Below, one piece after another: positions 1-12,235 of a DNA stretch of 64,000 nt. Within the stretch, counting starts at the first letter, position 1, and each line of letters opens with the position of its first letter. Location: NCBI GenBank assembly GCA_004123355.1, contig SCHM01000005.1, positions 124,001 through 188,000 on the forward strand. Direction: 5' to 3'. The DNA is from Amphirosellinia nigrospora (taxonomy: Eukaryota > Ascomycota > Sordariomycetes > Xylariales > Xylariaceae). A program made the translations under genes and the position numbers. Under the pieces are notes generated by a model. The model saw only the letters and a list, made by a program, of their open reading frames with translations, was not told where the DNA came from and made no database searches.

Positions 1-643
1 CGTCCCAGGAATGACCAGCAGCAGTGTGCGATCTGCCACTATCGGAAATTCACGACGAGATCCTGTCACCAAAGGGGTACAGGTAAGTACCCCCAGACAC
101 CCCCAGACACCCCCAGATTCATTGGACAGTCGCTGATAATACTTAGGAACATCTGGAAGACCAGCGCTTATAAAAACGACGCCCGCGTGATTCAGTATGC
201 TGTAGACAAATTCAACGACATCGCGCCGCGCATCGAGGCAGCAGTCTCATCTGAGAACCTCCTCCTCGTTGCGGGAGCTTCCAACCCCTGACGCAACCTA
301 TGATCAGCCAAGCTGCCGCCAATGGCGGTAACATGCTAGACTGGAGGAAAGAGTGAAAGACGGCAATGGAGTCCTGTTCAACGCTGTAGTAAGCTTGTCA
401 GGCGCCGAGTGAGGAGGCTGCGTTACCGCTCATGCGTGAGTGGCTGGATTCTGTCGATGAATTTGCAAGGGCGAGGACCTTAGTTGGGATTGGAGGTATT
501 TGAATTACGCCTATGGCGATCAAGACCCGATCGCAGCATACGGCCAAGAGTCCATTGAAAAGATTAGGGCTGCGGCTGCGAAGTATGATCCCGAAGGGGT
601 TTTCCAAAAGCTGCGTATGTCCGGATTTAAGATACCTGGCTAA
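1..643 (+). pseudogene. FAD-linked (berberine-type) oxidoreductase, C-terminal part
   Basis: This is the 3' part of a fungal FAD-linked oxidoreductase with the berberine-bridge (BBE) ending; the FAD domain lies outside the window. The clearest signal is the C-terminus, reading YLNYAYGDQDPIAAYG and then KYDPEGVFQKL, a spacing typical of the BBE domain where the chain folds back on the flavin. Upstream, recognisable stretches (WKTSAYKNDARVIQYAV, NGVLFNAVVSLSGAE) lie in different frames and are separated by stops at about 290 and 410. A likely intron runs 83-146 (GTAAGT to CTTAG) and contains three copies of ccccagacac. Such enzymes act in secondary metabolism or oligosaccharide oxidation; the substrate cannot be told. 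It is either a decayed gene or a gene with consensus indels. Confidence 0.7.
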
Positions 644-1651
644 GCAATTACGTCGATTAAGTTATTAACATCGCAACTTATTAATTAAACATAGAGATTA
701 AATTTTATTGCAACCCGTACGTTTAACTTAGCGCTAGGATTCTCTCGAATCTTACGATATTAGACACTCCTTAAGAAAGTGTTTCCAACTGTCACACGGA
801 TAGATGAGCCACAATGTCACGATCCACGCAAGGGTAGGGTGTAAACATCTGTTGTTGCACAGAGGACCAGTGAAGTCATCTCCGTGGGCTCTACGTGACC
901 ATATGGCTATATACGAGGAGTCTCTTTGTCTAACAGATCTCTGATCCCTGTTCCTGGCACACAATAAGTACTTATCCACAAGAGCCACACAGGGTCCTAG
1001 AGACCGATTACCCTCCGGTCATTATCGCGCGCTGATACCCCTGTGGAGGCCTGCGAAGAAAGAGGCTCTTAGAATGCGTCTATAAATCAAGGGCATGGGC
1101 GAAGTTACATTGGAGTCTGAAAGAGGAAACCAGAGCCCCTAGAGACGCCGAAGAGATTATTAGTTGAATTAAACTCCAAATTTCAAGCACTTGAACGCAA
1201 GCCGTTGTCCACACTAACTCACTGTGGCGCGGTGGTGTGTCATCGGCCTAACTTGGGTCTGTTGGAAATTTTATCATCCTATACTAAAATCATTACTAAA
1301 ATGCTCTATTTAGGATAGCAACACGCAATAGCAATAGTTATAAGCCGACAATGGTCCTCCGGCTACAATTTTGGAGTACTTGAAGGTGATGAGATAATAT
1401 CAAGAATGCAGTACAGATAATGGAGAGTTGTCAAGGCACCTATGCAATTAGATGTCGTCGTTGAACGTGACTCTAGACATCTCCTCATGGAGACTACTTG
1501 ACCATAAAGGTGTCTCTTTGTCTGTGTGCTTGTGTCTCGTGACAGTAGTTATTACAGTTTATAATGGTTTAAAGATTTTTGTCTTTTGCCCGTGTATAGA
1601 TTTACTTGTGTAGTACGCACTGACATAACCAACCCCCCCTTTATTCTTCCC
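644..1651. other. Gene-free stretch with LTR relics
   Basis: No credible gene. It contains the relic at 812-960 and, around 1330-1560, a more decayed stretch with the same end-like words (tgtctctttgtctgtgtgct). The sequence at 1120-1240 resembles 63515-63600 (shared gaaaccagag and caagcacttga words), so a second old repeat family is also present. Confidence 0.5.
812..960 (+). repeat. Copia-type LTR relic (inverted partner at 3772-3910)
   Basis: This segment matches the reverse complement of 3772-3910 over about 140 bp at high identity (shared gtgtaaacatctgttgttgc and gaccagtgaagtcatctccg). It also resembles the better preserved LTR at 44804-44996 through words such as ggctatata and the tgtctctttgt/ccctgtgtctg block. 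It is a partial, old LTR; no coding part of an element is left beside it. Confidence 0.6.
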
Positions 1652-2478
1652 TCATTTTGCCGGAGCATACTTCTCCCAAAGCTCCATCAAAATTGAGGCA
1701 TTCACTTCGCTCTGATCCCCTCGAACAGGCAATCTATTGGCCCGGAACGTCTCCTCCTTATGGTGATCCAAAGAATCCACCGCCAATGAAACGGAGGCGG
1801 CCTCTGCCGTGGCATACCTCGCCCCGTTGAGAGTGACGAGAGACATCTACACCCCGCCAGAGGAAGTATTTGTCGCTCTAGTTGGACAACTCGTAACGCC
1901 CGTTCCGACGGCCTAGCCTAGACGCCCGGTGAAAAAATCTAGACAAGGGAGGCCTTCGTGGTCATTGCCCCAAGTACTCGTCCAAGTGCCCGGGTCCCTC
2001 TTTTCCATCTCGTCCTCGTCCTTAAAATCCCCCTCGCCGTTGTCGTCGCCCTTGTCGTTTAAATACCACTCGTGCTCGTAATCCTCCTCCTCGCACTCGT
2101 TCTCTTCATAATCGTACTCATACCCCGCAACCTCGTACTCATCCTCATCCTCTTCCCCCTCAACCTCGTCGTCCTTATCATCCTCGTCGTCCGTGTCCTC
2201 GTGCTTGTTCTTGCCGTGAGAGTCGTCTTCGTCCTTTATTGGATGAACAACTCTAAGCCGCTCGGCGCCGTATTTAGCGATCATATCCAACGACGCAGCT
2301 TGGAGATCCGGTCTCTGGTTAGCAAAGACATTGAATTGCTCCACCGATAACGTTGCTTCATCTATGCCCTTTGTAGACAGCAAATAAATGGCAAACCGCT
2401 GTCGGATCTCGGCCTCGGCGGGGGCACATCGATGATTCGGGATTGAGTGGAAGTTGAAACGGGTCGGGCTGGGGACAT
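1652..2478 (-). CDS. Hypothetical protein with a strongly acidic tract
   Basis: I do not recognise the family. The probable start is ATG at 2478 (MSPARPVSTST). After one frame slip in a C run near 2420 the chain continues as AEAEIRQRFAIYLLSTKGI, an apparently helical segment ending in MIAKYGAERLRVVHP. A tract of about 80 residues, roughly half Asp/Glu with interspersed Tyr, follows (about residues 75-150). A final piece, ending FRANRLPVRGD and WEKYAPAK, lies beyond a frame change near 1850-1910, where an unrecognised intron or another slip must fall. The helical segment and the final piece read like conserved protein; the acidic tract is probably disordered. It lies between two inverted LTR relics. 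Confidence 0.45.
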
Positions 2479-2928
2479 TGTTTAATCTGCGGCCGGAAAG
2501 GCTGAGATTTTGGGTGCTTTGGGCTTGGTTCGAGTAGTCGCGTGAACTTGTTTGCAGAAGAGTGAAAATTTAGTGAATGAACGAATGAAAAATGACTCAC
2601 GTCTCTTGGGATCGGCGACTTGACCCTTGTTGAATCCTATTACACGTGTACGTACGATGCGTCGCGACCTGTCACAATTGACATTTCGGGCTAGCGTATA
2701 TCTATTTTTTATTTTTGGTAAAAGGTCTATGAGCTGCAAATCTGTTTAATTGCAGGACATTCAATAGTAATTACAGTCCGCTCAATTGCAGTGAGGCTAT
2801 CTAAGCAGTACAGCGATAATTTGTTGCTATCTCAGCTAGACAACAGTGCAGATTAGATCTTCAGAGACCGCTGGCCCGAAGTCACAATTATGATCAGTCG
2901 CGACCTCTTCGGCCGTCATAGGTATAGG

Positions 2929-3190
2929 TGTTAAAAGGATCTCGCTTACGGATACAGCCCTCGGCTATTCGTACCGTTTGAGGCCCGTCACCGACACATA
3001 TAGACTCCGGCTATACGAGCCTACGGAGGTCCATGGGGCATTGGGACTTATTTTGTGTATAGGCTAGCCAGGTCCCGGGTCTTATGGGGGGAAACCTAGA
3101 GTGCAAGAGGTCGTTTGACGCCAGAGCCAATTATTGGAATTAATCGGAATGAAACTATTCCCAAGCCCTTTTACTGAGCCCCTGTGATAA
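2929..3190 (+). repeat. LTR relic, family shared with 23185-23440
   Basis: It starts TGTTA and aligns along its length with 23185-23440 in the same orientation. Shared blocks include cagccctcgg, cctacggaggtcca/gctaacggaggtcca, ggctagccaggt/ggctagtcaggt, tttgacgcca and ctattcccaagccc. Two dispersed copies of similar length with a TG start fit solo LTRs of one old family. No target-site duplication is evident, so the ends are approximate. Confidence 0.6.
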
Positions 3191-3771
3191 TCCGGAACTC
3201 TAACTTCAGATGCCAAAACTTTAGTCGTCGTGTGCATACAAACACTTGAACAATTGATGTAATATTGGACACTTGACATGGAGCGTTCTGCTGACTTATT
3301 ATGGTCCAGTGGGTTAGACGGCGGGCTATCACTACATGACTATTGCATCAACTTTTATAATCTGGACGCTACGATTCTCGTTGTCGGATTCTCTCCGGAT
3401 CAAACCCCCGCTAGACTAGGAAATAGTCCTTGGCATTGACACCGCGATGCCATTCTGACACTCGTATGCTGGCCACAATATATTAAAGTCGGTGCTTCCC
3501 GCTGTGTGACTGATCGGTAACAACATACTAAGTAGGCACAGGGCAGCATAGCTGACCTGCGCTCCCTATTTACAGACTGTGTGTAAGATCACGTGACCCA
3601 ACCTCCCAAAATCCCCCATCTGGGTCCCAAATACCCCTTGGGAATGGCTTCACCTGGCCGGATCCAGCTTACCGGGACACTGTCAAGCAGAAGACAGCTT
3701 TGTGCTCACATGGGTTATTGTAATTTAACCTTACATACGAATGCCATGATGGACTCTAGTTCTATTCTTGC

Positions 3772-3910
3772 CAGGGAACAGGGATCTGAGCACACAAAGA
3801 GACTCTCTGTATATAGCCAAGTAGTCACATAGAGCCCACGGAGATGACTTCACTGGTCCTCTGTGCAACAACAGATGTTTACACCCTACCCCCTTGCGAG
3901 GTTCGTGACA
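3772..3910 (-). repeat. Copia-type LTR relic, inverted copy of 812-960
   Basis: This is the inverted partner of 812-960, about 2.8 kb away. Differences are scattered through both copies, so they are old. The two copies bracket the acidic-protein gene and another LTR relic, but the ends show no DNA-transposon signature. I read them as two independent solo-LTR remnants rather than terminal repeats of one element. Confidence 0.55.
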
Positions 3911-4397
3911 ATTCTAAACTGTAGCACTGGTTTTACTACGAGCTCTTTAACATTTGCAGGCAAAAATTGCCCTGGTTTATACCAATCGGCGGTTTGGGTC
4001 TTTTTGGCGCATCATCGATCTCACCTTGCGTCCTGATATCTCTCCACGCCTCCAAGATATCTCGAATTCTTATGGCATTAGGTATGCCAAAAAGGCCAAC
4101 AATATTGAAGTTGAGGCATTACATTGATCCCTCTCCGAATATCCTCATAGTATTAACCGCTGCCTACATTGTCTAGAAAATAGCCGTGAAAAAGATGATG
4201 GTAACATATCTAATCATGGGCAACACGTTATATACATCTCTGTAACCAGCAGTAGGCCGTAAGAGTATTTTCCGTCGTGCTGTGAAGAGCACAAGTCGCA
4301 TTGCCGATGCGGTGCTCCCAGCCATACCCCGGAATATCCCGAACGTTTCCGTCAGTAATTAGACCTAGCAGTAACAGCCCTCTTGTGCCTGTCTCGC

Positions 4398-6375
4398 TTA
4401 CTTAAGTGGTATTAAGTGCGCGTCAAGCTCCAGCTCACGCACCTTGAGGCCGGAGTCGATTTGCGAGACTAGCGTCTGGTTGTTGAAATAGTTGTTCCAT
4501 GCGGCGCAGTTGTCGGCATACGCCTTCTGCTGCGCGGCACTGATCTGAGCCTTTTGCTCGGACACGCGCTCCAAGTAGGTGAGCGCCAGCCCGTTCGAGG
4601 CGTGCCATGCGATGTGACAGTGGAACAGCCAGGCGCGGGGTTATCCGACTTGAAGGCCAGCACGTTCCAGCCCATGGGTGGCAGCACTATTATATCACCG
4701 CAGTCAATAACATGCACTAAGGTGATTATTATTCAGGGGTTTCTGGTGCATACGGGGGCGGGGGTGGGGATGCCCTGGAAGTCAATTTACGGTTTAGGCA
4801 CGTGTTAAGGGGATGAGTATAAGACTCCAGCGGACTTACTAGTGACGTCGCGGCGAGTGGGATTTGTAAAGTTGAGCGAGGCAACGTCGGCGGCCGTGAA
4901 GAAGCCCGCGTTGGGGGCCGAGGTGCCCAACACCAAAAGTCGTGCCCGTGCAGGTGCATCGGGTGCGGCCCTGTCGATGTGCTCTCAGTAACCCAGTACG
5001 TCCACACGTTCTTTTCGTCGATAGTGATCAGGTTTTCGGATTTCGGGTAAGAAGTGTTACCGGACAGAACGTAGTCGATCACCGGTCTATCCCAGTCTAC
5101 TCTTATCGACGAGTTATAAATTGAAGACCCGTTGATCACCCAGTGCACCGTCGGCGTCGACACCGAGGTCATCACTACCGTGTTGTCCTCCGTCTGACCG
5201 AATGTCGCCGAGTTCGCTGCCTGTGACACTATGGGCTCGTACAGTAGGCTGTCTTGGCACCCCGAGTTGGCGGGCACTATTCCGGCCTCCGTCGGGTTCC
5301 CTTCGGCTACGTTGGTGTAGTGCACGATGGCCGCGGGAACGGGTTGTCCGAGACGCCACACTTATTCGCCACCGGCATAGTCACGTTCATCCAATAGTTG
5401 CCCGCCTCCCGGTTCGCTGTAATGAGGACGTGCGCGCGCTGCCCTATGGCGAGGAAGAGGTTGTCGGTCGTGATCGGCTTGACGGGGACGAGGTCCGTCT
5501 CGATCACCGTCAGGTTGTGCCCAACGATAGATACTTGGTAGTGATGCTGGGCCGAAGGGTTATACAGACGCAGAAGATGCGTCTTGCCGGGCGTTAGATT
5601 GATAGTCGAGTAGGCGCCGCCATTTCCGGACGGGTTGACATTTGTCCCATTGAACATAACATTGGCACTCGTCGGGCCGGACGCCCCAAGCTGGCTGGCC
5701 TTAACGATCTCCTCTGCCGACGCCAGGTAAAAGTCGTTGATAGGATATACGCCGAGGTCAATGTCATAGTTGGCTGAAGAAGGGCCGTTGATCTGCACGG
5801 CGCCGAAGACGCCGTTGGCGTACTGTGACGAGAAGTGCGAATGGTACCACGTTGTGCCGTACTGCGTCAGTTTAAACGTGTACGTCTTGCTTCCTCCGGG
5901 CGGAATGGGACACTCGGTTATGCCATTGGTGCCATCCTGTAGATTGGTGCCAAGCTGGCGGAGGCCATGCCAGTGGATCGAGGTGCCATTGAAGGTCAGC
6001 TTGTTGGTGACGGTTACAAGAGACGGTGTCGCCCCAATCCGCCGTAATAGTTGGCCCGGGATACATGCCATTGATGAGCATAGCGCTGTCCTTGACCTCG
6101 CCGTCAGGAGCTGTCCAGTTGGTGAACTCTTCAAGCGTCCAGCTATACTATTCTCGCGCACCAGCGGCATGATCAGAGGCGAATGACACTGTACACAAAG
6201 GGCTGAGGACAGATCGAGTCACACCAGGCGGCGTGCTCAATTCATAGTCAGTGTTGATGTCGAACCCGTGAGACCAGCAGGCTCGATTGTTGGCAGCTTG
6301 GCATGAGGGAGCACCTCGACCGAGTCCGACAAGGAAGCCAGCCACGATGCCAGCGAGGCGAAAGAGAGAACGCAT
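4398..6375 (-). CDS. Laccase (secreted multicopper oxidase)
   Basis: A blue multicopper oxidase that oxidises phenols with reduction of O2 to water, acting outside the cell. The chain starts MRSLFRLAGIVAGFLVGLG, a signal peptide, followed by CWSHGFDINTDYE as in ascomycete laccases. All four copper motifs are visible in order: HWHG (about 5975), WYHSHF (about 5845), HPMHLHGHDF (about 4950) and, after a frame slip, HCHIAWH (about 4615). Likely introns are 6210-6148 and 4839-4687; the second joins RRDVT to MLPPMGWNVLAF. The frame slips by one base near 6020, 5338, 4937 and 4638; the last three look like one lost base. The stop is at 4398-4400. Length and motif order match full-size laccases, so function is lost only if the slips are real. 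Confidence 0.9.
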
Positions 6376-7687
6376 CTCCTTATATGGAAGCTGACGAGCG
6401 TATCTACACGTTCTGAAAGCAACTAGGATGGAAATAAGGAATGATGTATGTACCAACTAGGCGGCGGCTCTACGCTCCGTGTGTAGGCGACTTCGAAGAC
6501 GGGGCTTGTCAACATTTTTATCGGGGATGTGGCGATCTTCTCGCCTTTTTATTCACGTTCAAGATTGATAGCTCGAAAATGGAATTGATCGTATCAAGAT
6601 ATCGCCCCTGAGCTTCGCGAGTGGTCTTATCGACTTTTGGTGCTGGAGCGACCGGGTTACGGGTACGGCTACCCATGTTCACGATGCACCTCCTCCATGG
6701 TCGCGGTCTTTTAGCGAGAGAGGGCACCTTGACGACACCTCGCCCGTTCTCTCCACATGCACAGTGGTGTGCACTGGTCCTCGCGTCTGGCGGTCAGATT
6801 GAATGCCTCGATTCTCTAGGATAAAGAATTGAGATCAGAGTTTTCAGCTTGATCTAGGTTGGAAGGTAGCTGCATCGAGTCTATAAACCTGTCTCTTCTC
6901 TTTAAGAGAGTACCTTAGTAAGCGGAGCCTATAAAGCTCCTACTCTTTCTTTGAATAGTGTGTCTTAATAAGCGGAGTCCATAAGGCTCCGACGTCTATT
7001 AAGTAGAAGAAGGAATAAACAGTGGGGATGTACCTCGCGCGTGTAAATTTCGCGAGAAAGATACTTCTGTGGGAACGTGTTAACCTTCCGCGTCATAGAG
7101 AATCTAGAAGTTGAAGATATATGATAAACTTAACAACCTATTAATCGTGGTGGAATTAAACAACGACCTACATTAAGATCTAGGTTTCAAATAGAGACAA
7201 CAGACTTGATATTGTGGTGGTGACTTTAATAACCTCGTAGTTACTATGTAGGGCCAAATGAGTTAGCCTATTGGCTTCAAGGAGCTAAACAGAAGTATAG
7301 CAGACCCGCTTGGCTCATCTGGCCGCCCTTCTACCAGGATGTAATTGAAATTAGGTTTGGAACCGTATAGCTTGTTTTCTTCCCGCAACTAGTGCATGTG
7401 CAACGCAAACGTGATTCTAGCAGACCCGTTCGATACCACGTGGGCTTGCTGTTATTCTCATAAGTCTATCGCTTACTCCCGTAAAGGACAGGGGTTGTTC
7501 GTGCGTCGCGTCCGCGCTCGCAGGGTTTCTTGTCTGCTGTGCTCAGGGGTTCGGCAAGGTTCCGGCGTTCGCCATTCAGACGCTGGCCAAGAAATCAATA
7601 ACCTCGTCCACTTCGCGACGTTGTTACCAGGTATACTAACTTGGTTACGAAGCACATGTATTGGTGCTGCTCGCGGTATATTCCAGA
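6376..7687. other. Laccase upstream region and repeats
   Basis: The first part is the laccase upstream region. From about 6840 to 7330 the sequence is AT-rich with short palindromic repeats and looks like a decayed LTR or its flank. No gene is supported; the frame at 7396-7740 has no recognisable domain. Confidence 0.4.
6905..6994. repeat. Two 50-bp tandem units with a hairpin
   Basis: The unit taagcggag(c/t)c(t/c)ataa(a/g)gctcc occurs at about 6919 and 6969, a 50-bp period. Each copy can fold into a small hairpin (ggag...ctcc). It probably belongs to an old LTR. Confidence 0.45.
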
Positions 7688-10600
7688 TCATGCAAGCCTC
7701 AAGTCTGTCTCCTGCGGCTTGGACGCCGCCCAGGCGTTAGCATGGATCACGGCCACCGTGCACCGATATCCTATCGCCATCTTGTTTGTTAGGTCCATGT
7801 CTACCACCAATACATTGATGAGGCCGCTACCCGGGCCGACATCCGGGAATACTGCTCTGTCGAATAATTCGATCTCACCCTCCACCCTGGCCGGCCCCTC
7901 GCGACGATGATACGCATCCCCGTATGCCGAGATGCCCACGAGGTGTATCCGCTTCTCTGCCTCGGCGTTCAGGCCTAGCCCCACGTAGCCGTAGCCGGCC
8001 TGTTCCCACCAGAGACCACAATGCTGGCCCCGGCCGTCCAAGATGCGACGGATTGCTTGGCTGCCTTGCTGATGGATATGAGGTAGTTCGACTAGATATT
8101 GCTTCTCGTGGGAGATGATGAATTGACGACAGGAGACGGTGGGAGCCCTGAAGCTGAGGATGTTGCCATCCCTCGGTGCATCCCAGGGCTCCATTGGGGC
8201 CGGCCCCCCTATCGTCCAATTGGTACCCGAGAACGATCGGGTAAGACACGAACTTTTATGGATTTTTGCTGAGTTCCTTCTGGGGAACTTTTTGATAGCT
8301 TCCTTCGTCACTATTGCCCTCAACAGAGACTCCCTTTCCCTTTAGCAGGGTTAGGGGCGGAGATGCAAGCTGATTATCCTGTCCAAGACGCATGGGGGAC
8401 TTGTATCGTGTGCGAGCGTAGTCTGGTGTCGTACTTCGGTGAGTGCCACGGCTTGTGGGGAGTCTTGAGGCCCGTGTAGTCCGGCCTCATCTATATACTT
8501 TCCTTTTTGGCCCACATGCATTGCTACGGAGCTCCGCGATGACAGCATTTCTTTTTCATCGTCTAGGACCGTTGATCCTTCTAGAAGTGATTCGGTGTTG
8601 CTAGCCAATGCGTCAGCTTTGTCTACGGATTCTGCACGAGTTGATGCTTGAACACTAAGCCTTCTTGTGCTCCTATCTACAATGTCGCTAGCCTTTTTAA
8701 CGTCCGTCTCCTCCGACGCTGCCTCTGGAATATCTGTGTCAACTGACGTTCCTGTCGCAACATCGGAGTCGGGCTGCGCGGCAACGTGTCCTTCGTTGAC
8801 GACCGTAATCCCACCAATGCAATACCGGTCAAACATGGGTGCAGGTAGAACTAATTTGCCATCTACCTCTGCGAATAGACGATATTCAACTGGACCGTCC
8901 CAACCAGCCCACGACCAGCTAGCGAATTGAGAGTCCGGCTTTCCCATGGACAAATCCGATGGTGTTGGCAGCCGCATTCCGCGACGCGGCAGTCGTCCCG
9001 CCGGCGTCCACAAAAGTGCATGGGCTAATGCCGCGCCTGGCAGCCCACAGTATATCTCGCTGTCGAAGTACTTCTCCAGCACAGCAAACACCCCCAAGAA
9101 TCCATTAATCACATCTGATTTGAAGCTGAATTCTCGGCGACTGTATGATCTGACCATATCCTTATAAATGCCGAAGGCTCTGCACAGCTTTTCGGTACCT
9201 GTCATGTCTTGGATGGAATCTAACAGGTCCAGCGGATTGTCGCGAGCTGCTCTCGCTGAACTCAGCTTTGGCTTCATAGGCACTTCGTTATCAAACAGGG
9301 AAGCTGTGTACTCCTCGTTCGTGCCACATTCGCTGAGCGTATCTTGGGCACATTGGAAATACACGGCCTGCTCGGAAAAGTACAAACACCGCCGAGAGAG
9401 CAAACGCTCCTGGAAAACCCAGCCTCGAGAATTCCACCTTGAGATACTCAAAGCCAAATGGAGAGGAGGCGGCGTGACCATCAGGTAGAGGGTTTCGTTT
9501 TGTCGTGATGGGTATCATAGTCCAACTGTAAGAGTCCGCTCGAAACACGCAGCGACTCAATGTGCTGCGGACGTCGAGTCCCAGCTGTAACCCCTGGGAG
9601 ACCGGCGTCTGCGTTGTCTCCATACAATGCGATCAATGTAGCAAATGCCGATCCGTACACGTTGTTCATCCTTGGAATGTCCCGCGCCATCCCTCTTCGT
9701 CGTCTTGAATCAAGCAGATAGCATCGACCCATAAGAAGCGTTCTCCGACGCATTTGACTAGTCGCATCGCGTCTCTAATAGTTCCAGGAAATGATACTGT
9801 GGAAAGAGCTGAGGGCTTGAGACGCGTGAGATAATTGCTTTTCGTGGTTTTAGGTATGTCTACCTGACCCATACGTAGCTGAGAGCGAAATACTTTTCCC
9901 TCGAAGTGGCAGAGACTAAGCAGTTCTCAATAACATCAATGAACAGCATAGGCATATCGTCAACCCCGCTTATATGCAGTCGGTTGCTGTTGCAGCGTTC
10001 ACTGTGGTTATGATCGCAGTCTCTCATCCAGGACTGGATGAGCGCCGGATTGATCTGCTGCCCAAGTGGCGAAAGCACTGGCCCTGAACTTGAAGTGATG
10101 GTTTCACCCAACGAAGATTGCCCATCAGCCTCCCAAGCTTGCCGAACAACTTTCCGACGATTCTGAGAAGAAATGATCCTCAATTCTCCCGCATACTTCA
10201 GACCATACTCGATTCTAATGATATTTTCCCCGGTCGAGAGCTTGCCAGTCGTCAAGCGGGTTCCCTGAACTTCCCGGTCAATGGCATCAAGTTGCGGATG
10301 CAGTGTTTCCGTGTCGGTTGTAATGAGCGACAAAACCAGGCGGCAGATTGCGCAATGTTTCCTACATTGCAGTTGGTAGAGGTTGCCGAATGGTAAGTAA
10401 ACATTCTTTGTCGTCATTTGAAACCCTTTTGGTGTGGGCTGAAGCGGCCTAGCAATATCTCGACACATGCGACAGAGATGTAGGTTGGGATGTCTTCCTT
10501 CCGCTTGGGCTTTTTCGATTGCGCGCTGCTCCAACATAGACTCTCGGATAACAAATGCTTCTTTCGGAAGCGCAGTGGACTCAGAGGTGTCATACCCCAG

Positions 10601-12235
10601 TGCCTCCTTTATCATGTCTTCGTTAAACTCAAACACAATATCCCCAGTCTCGCTATCCATGGCTAATTCTCGGTAACCGAACTCAGTCTCGTACTCCTTT
10701 TTACGGAAACCTGTCCTTTTCGTGTTGGCCTCCGTAGAAGCTGCTCTCTTGTTCTTCACTTCCTCTATCAATAGACAGATTTCTTCCTCAGAGAGTACAT
10801 GACGGGCATGGATCGCCTCTGCTATCACTTGCAACCGGACGCCGTAGTTTTGATACAACTCTTGCAGTGCCATAATGGGTGCTTTTTGAGGCTCGAGGAG
10901 AGATATAAACAAGCCAGCCAATTCCTGCTCTGCGAGGATTTTCATCTCGTTGTCTACCGATGCCGCCGAAACTAGGTTCAAGTGCTTCTTCATGACCCGA
11001 ATCCAGTCCTCGGGGACTGGCCGCTCTGCAGAACCTGGGTACCGGACCTCTCGGTTTCGTGCAGCCACCATCCCCGCCAACTGGTCAACCAAGGCTATGA
11101 GGTCCCCAACTTTAGTTGATAATTCATACCGCATTCCCAAGATATCAGACAGGACAGCTTCACATTTTACTTTATGTGGAAAACTCGCAGGCATGGTGGA
11201 GAAGAGTCTCTGAATTTTCGCGATTGCATTTTCAAATGCTTCTAGCGAATTCACTTCCAATGCGTACTGTTTGACTCTCAAGGTATGCTTTAGGAAACGC
11301 GACCCCCGCGAGTGATGATCTGCGGACAGCGCTTCCAAAAATAGACCCGAGTGATGTACAAGTCTCTCCAGGTCCGTCACATCTTTCAGCAAGGAGTGTC
11401 GGGCGCTGAGTAGTTCAACAATAACTGTGAGGACGTCTAACCTTAGCTCATGGTTTGCAGGCAAGGCTTCCAAGGCTGTTTTGCAATGAAGGAGCGCTCG
11501 ATCCAGGTCTTCCAGCGAGTTGGTCGTCTTGAATGTTTTGAATTCCAGGAACCCCAGTTGCCCGACAGCAATGCTGTTTTGTAATGTTCCGGGTGTCGTA
11601 TCTGCTACCAGCTGTTTCAAAAGAGCCTCAGCCTCCTGCTCAAGGTCATCGTCATGTGCTTGGTCTACCCTCCTGTTTATTTGAGAGACAAGATTGTTGA
11701 GCCCCATCAGGGACTGATCTGAGCCGCTGGGGGCATCATTGTAGACTATCCTAGAATATACGATCGCCTCGTCCAGGTCATCCAGGTTTGCCGATATCGT
11801 GTGTCGACGTGAAAGCGCATAGCCTAAGGTATTAACGATATTTAATTGGCTCTCGGAGCCAAAGCCCTGTGAATCCTTGTTTCTGGCCAACTGTAGTGCC
11901 TCACGTCCAGCCTCTATAGCAAGATCCAGCGCGTGCCTAGATCCTGCGATCATATACTCAGTGGTCCTTGCTTTCGATAAAGAGGTAAGATGTACATGAT
12001 ATTCGTCAGCTTCCCGGGGGATGTGACGGAGGATTGTTTCTATATGGTGAATCGCATCTTGAATCAATGGTGGATGCTGCAAGTCGTCGTATGTTCTGAT
12101 AATTGCGTCGGCGATCTGAGAACGCAGCTGGACTTCTTTGTCTACCGGAACGTTTCCTGATGCCAACGTCTCACGTAAAAGTCGCTGTGTTCGTTCCAAA
12201 GACGCGATCGCCGACGTACGATTTACTTCTTCCAT
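7688..12235 (-). CDS. Large TPR-HET protein (heterokaryon incompatibility)
   Basis: HET-domain proteins trigger programmed cell death on non-self fusion. The first 791 codons (12235-9860) are open without an intron. They hold helical repeats of TPR character in roughly the first 400 residues (DLDEAIVYSR, SLEDLDRALLHCK), a charged region, then a Cys pair (LCRMCRDIA, CRKHCAICR) leading into the HET domain. HET motifs follow in order: KYFALSYVW, FLWVDAICLIQDDEE, MNNVYGSA, SRGWVFQERLLSRR, ASWSWAGWDGP. A C-terminal HET-type tail ends at 7688 (LINVLVVDMD, ANAWAASKP). The domain runs across several frame changes and two in-frame stops between about 9870 and 8350. The N-terminal TPR part fits a sensor, with HET as executor. 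The family call is firm; intactness is uncertain. Confidence 0.85.

Larger units (their letters stand above)
2479..4397. other. Gene-free stretch with LTR relics
   Basis: No gene is supported. It holds an LTR relic at 2929-3190 and the inverted partner repeat at 3772-3910. The short open frames here (for example 3593-3832 and 3967-4176) have no recognisable domain and overlap repeat sequence or lie beside it. Confidence 0.5.

Noticed and set aside
2072-2350. Hydrophobic 92-codon frame on the plus strand
   Set aside because: It is the antisense of the acidic tract; Asp/Glu codons read backwards give Val/Leu/Ile, so the hydrophobicity is an artefact.
5202-6186. Open frames on the plus strand opposite the laccase
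   Set aside because: Their sequence is the complement of well-supported laccase exons, and they show no domain of their own.
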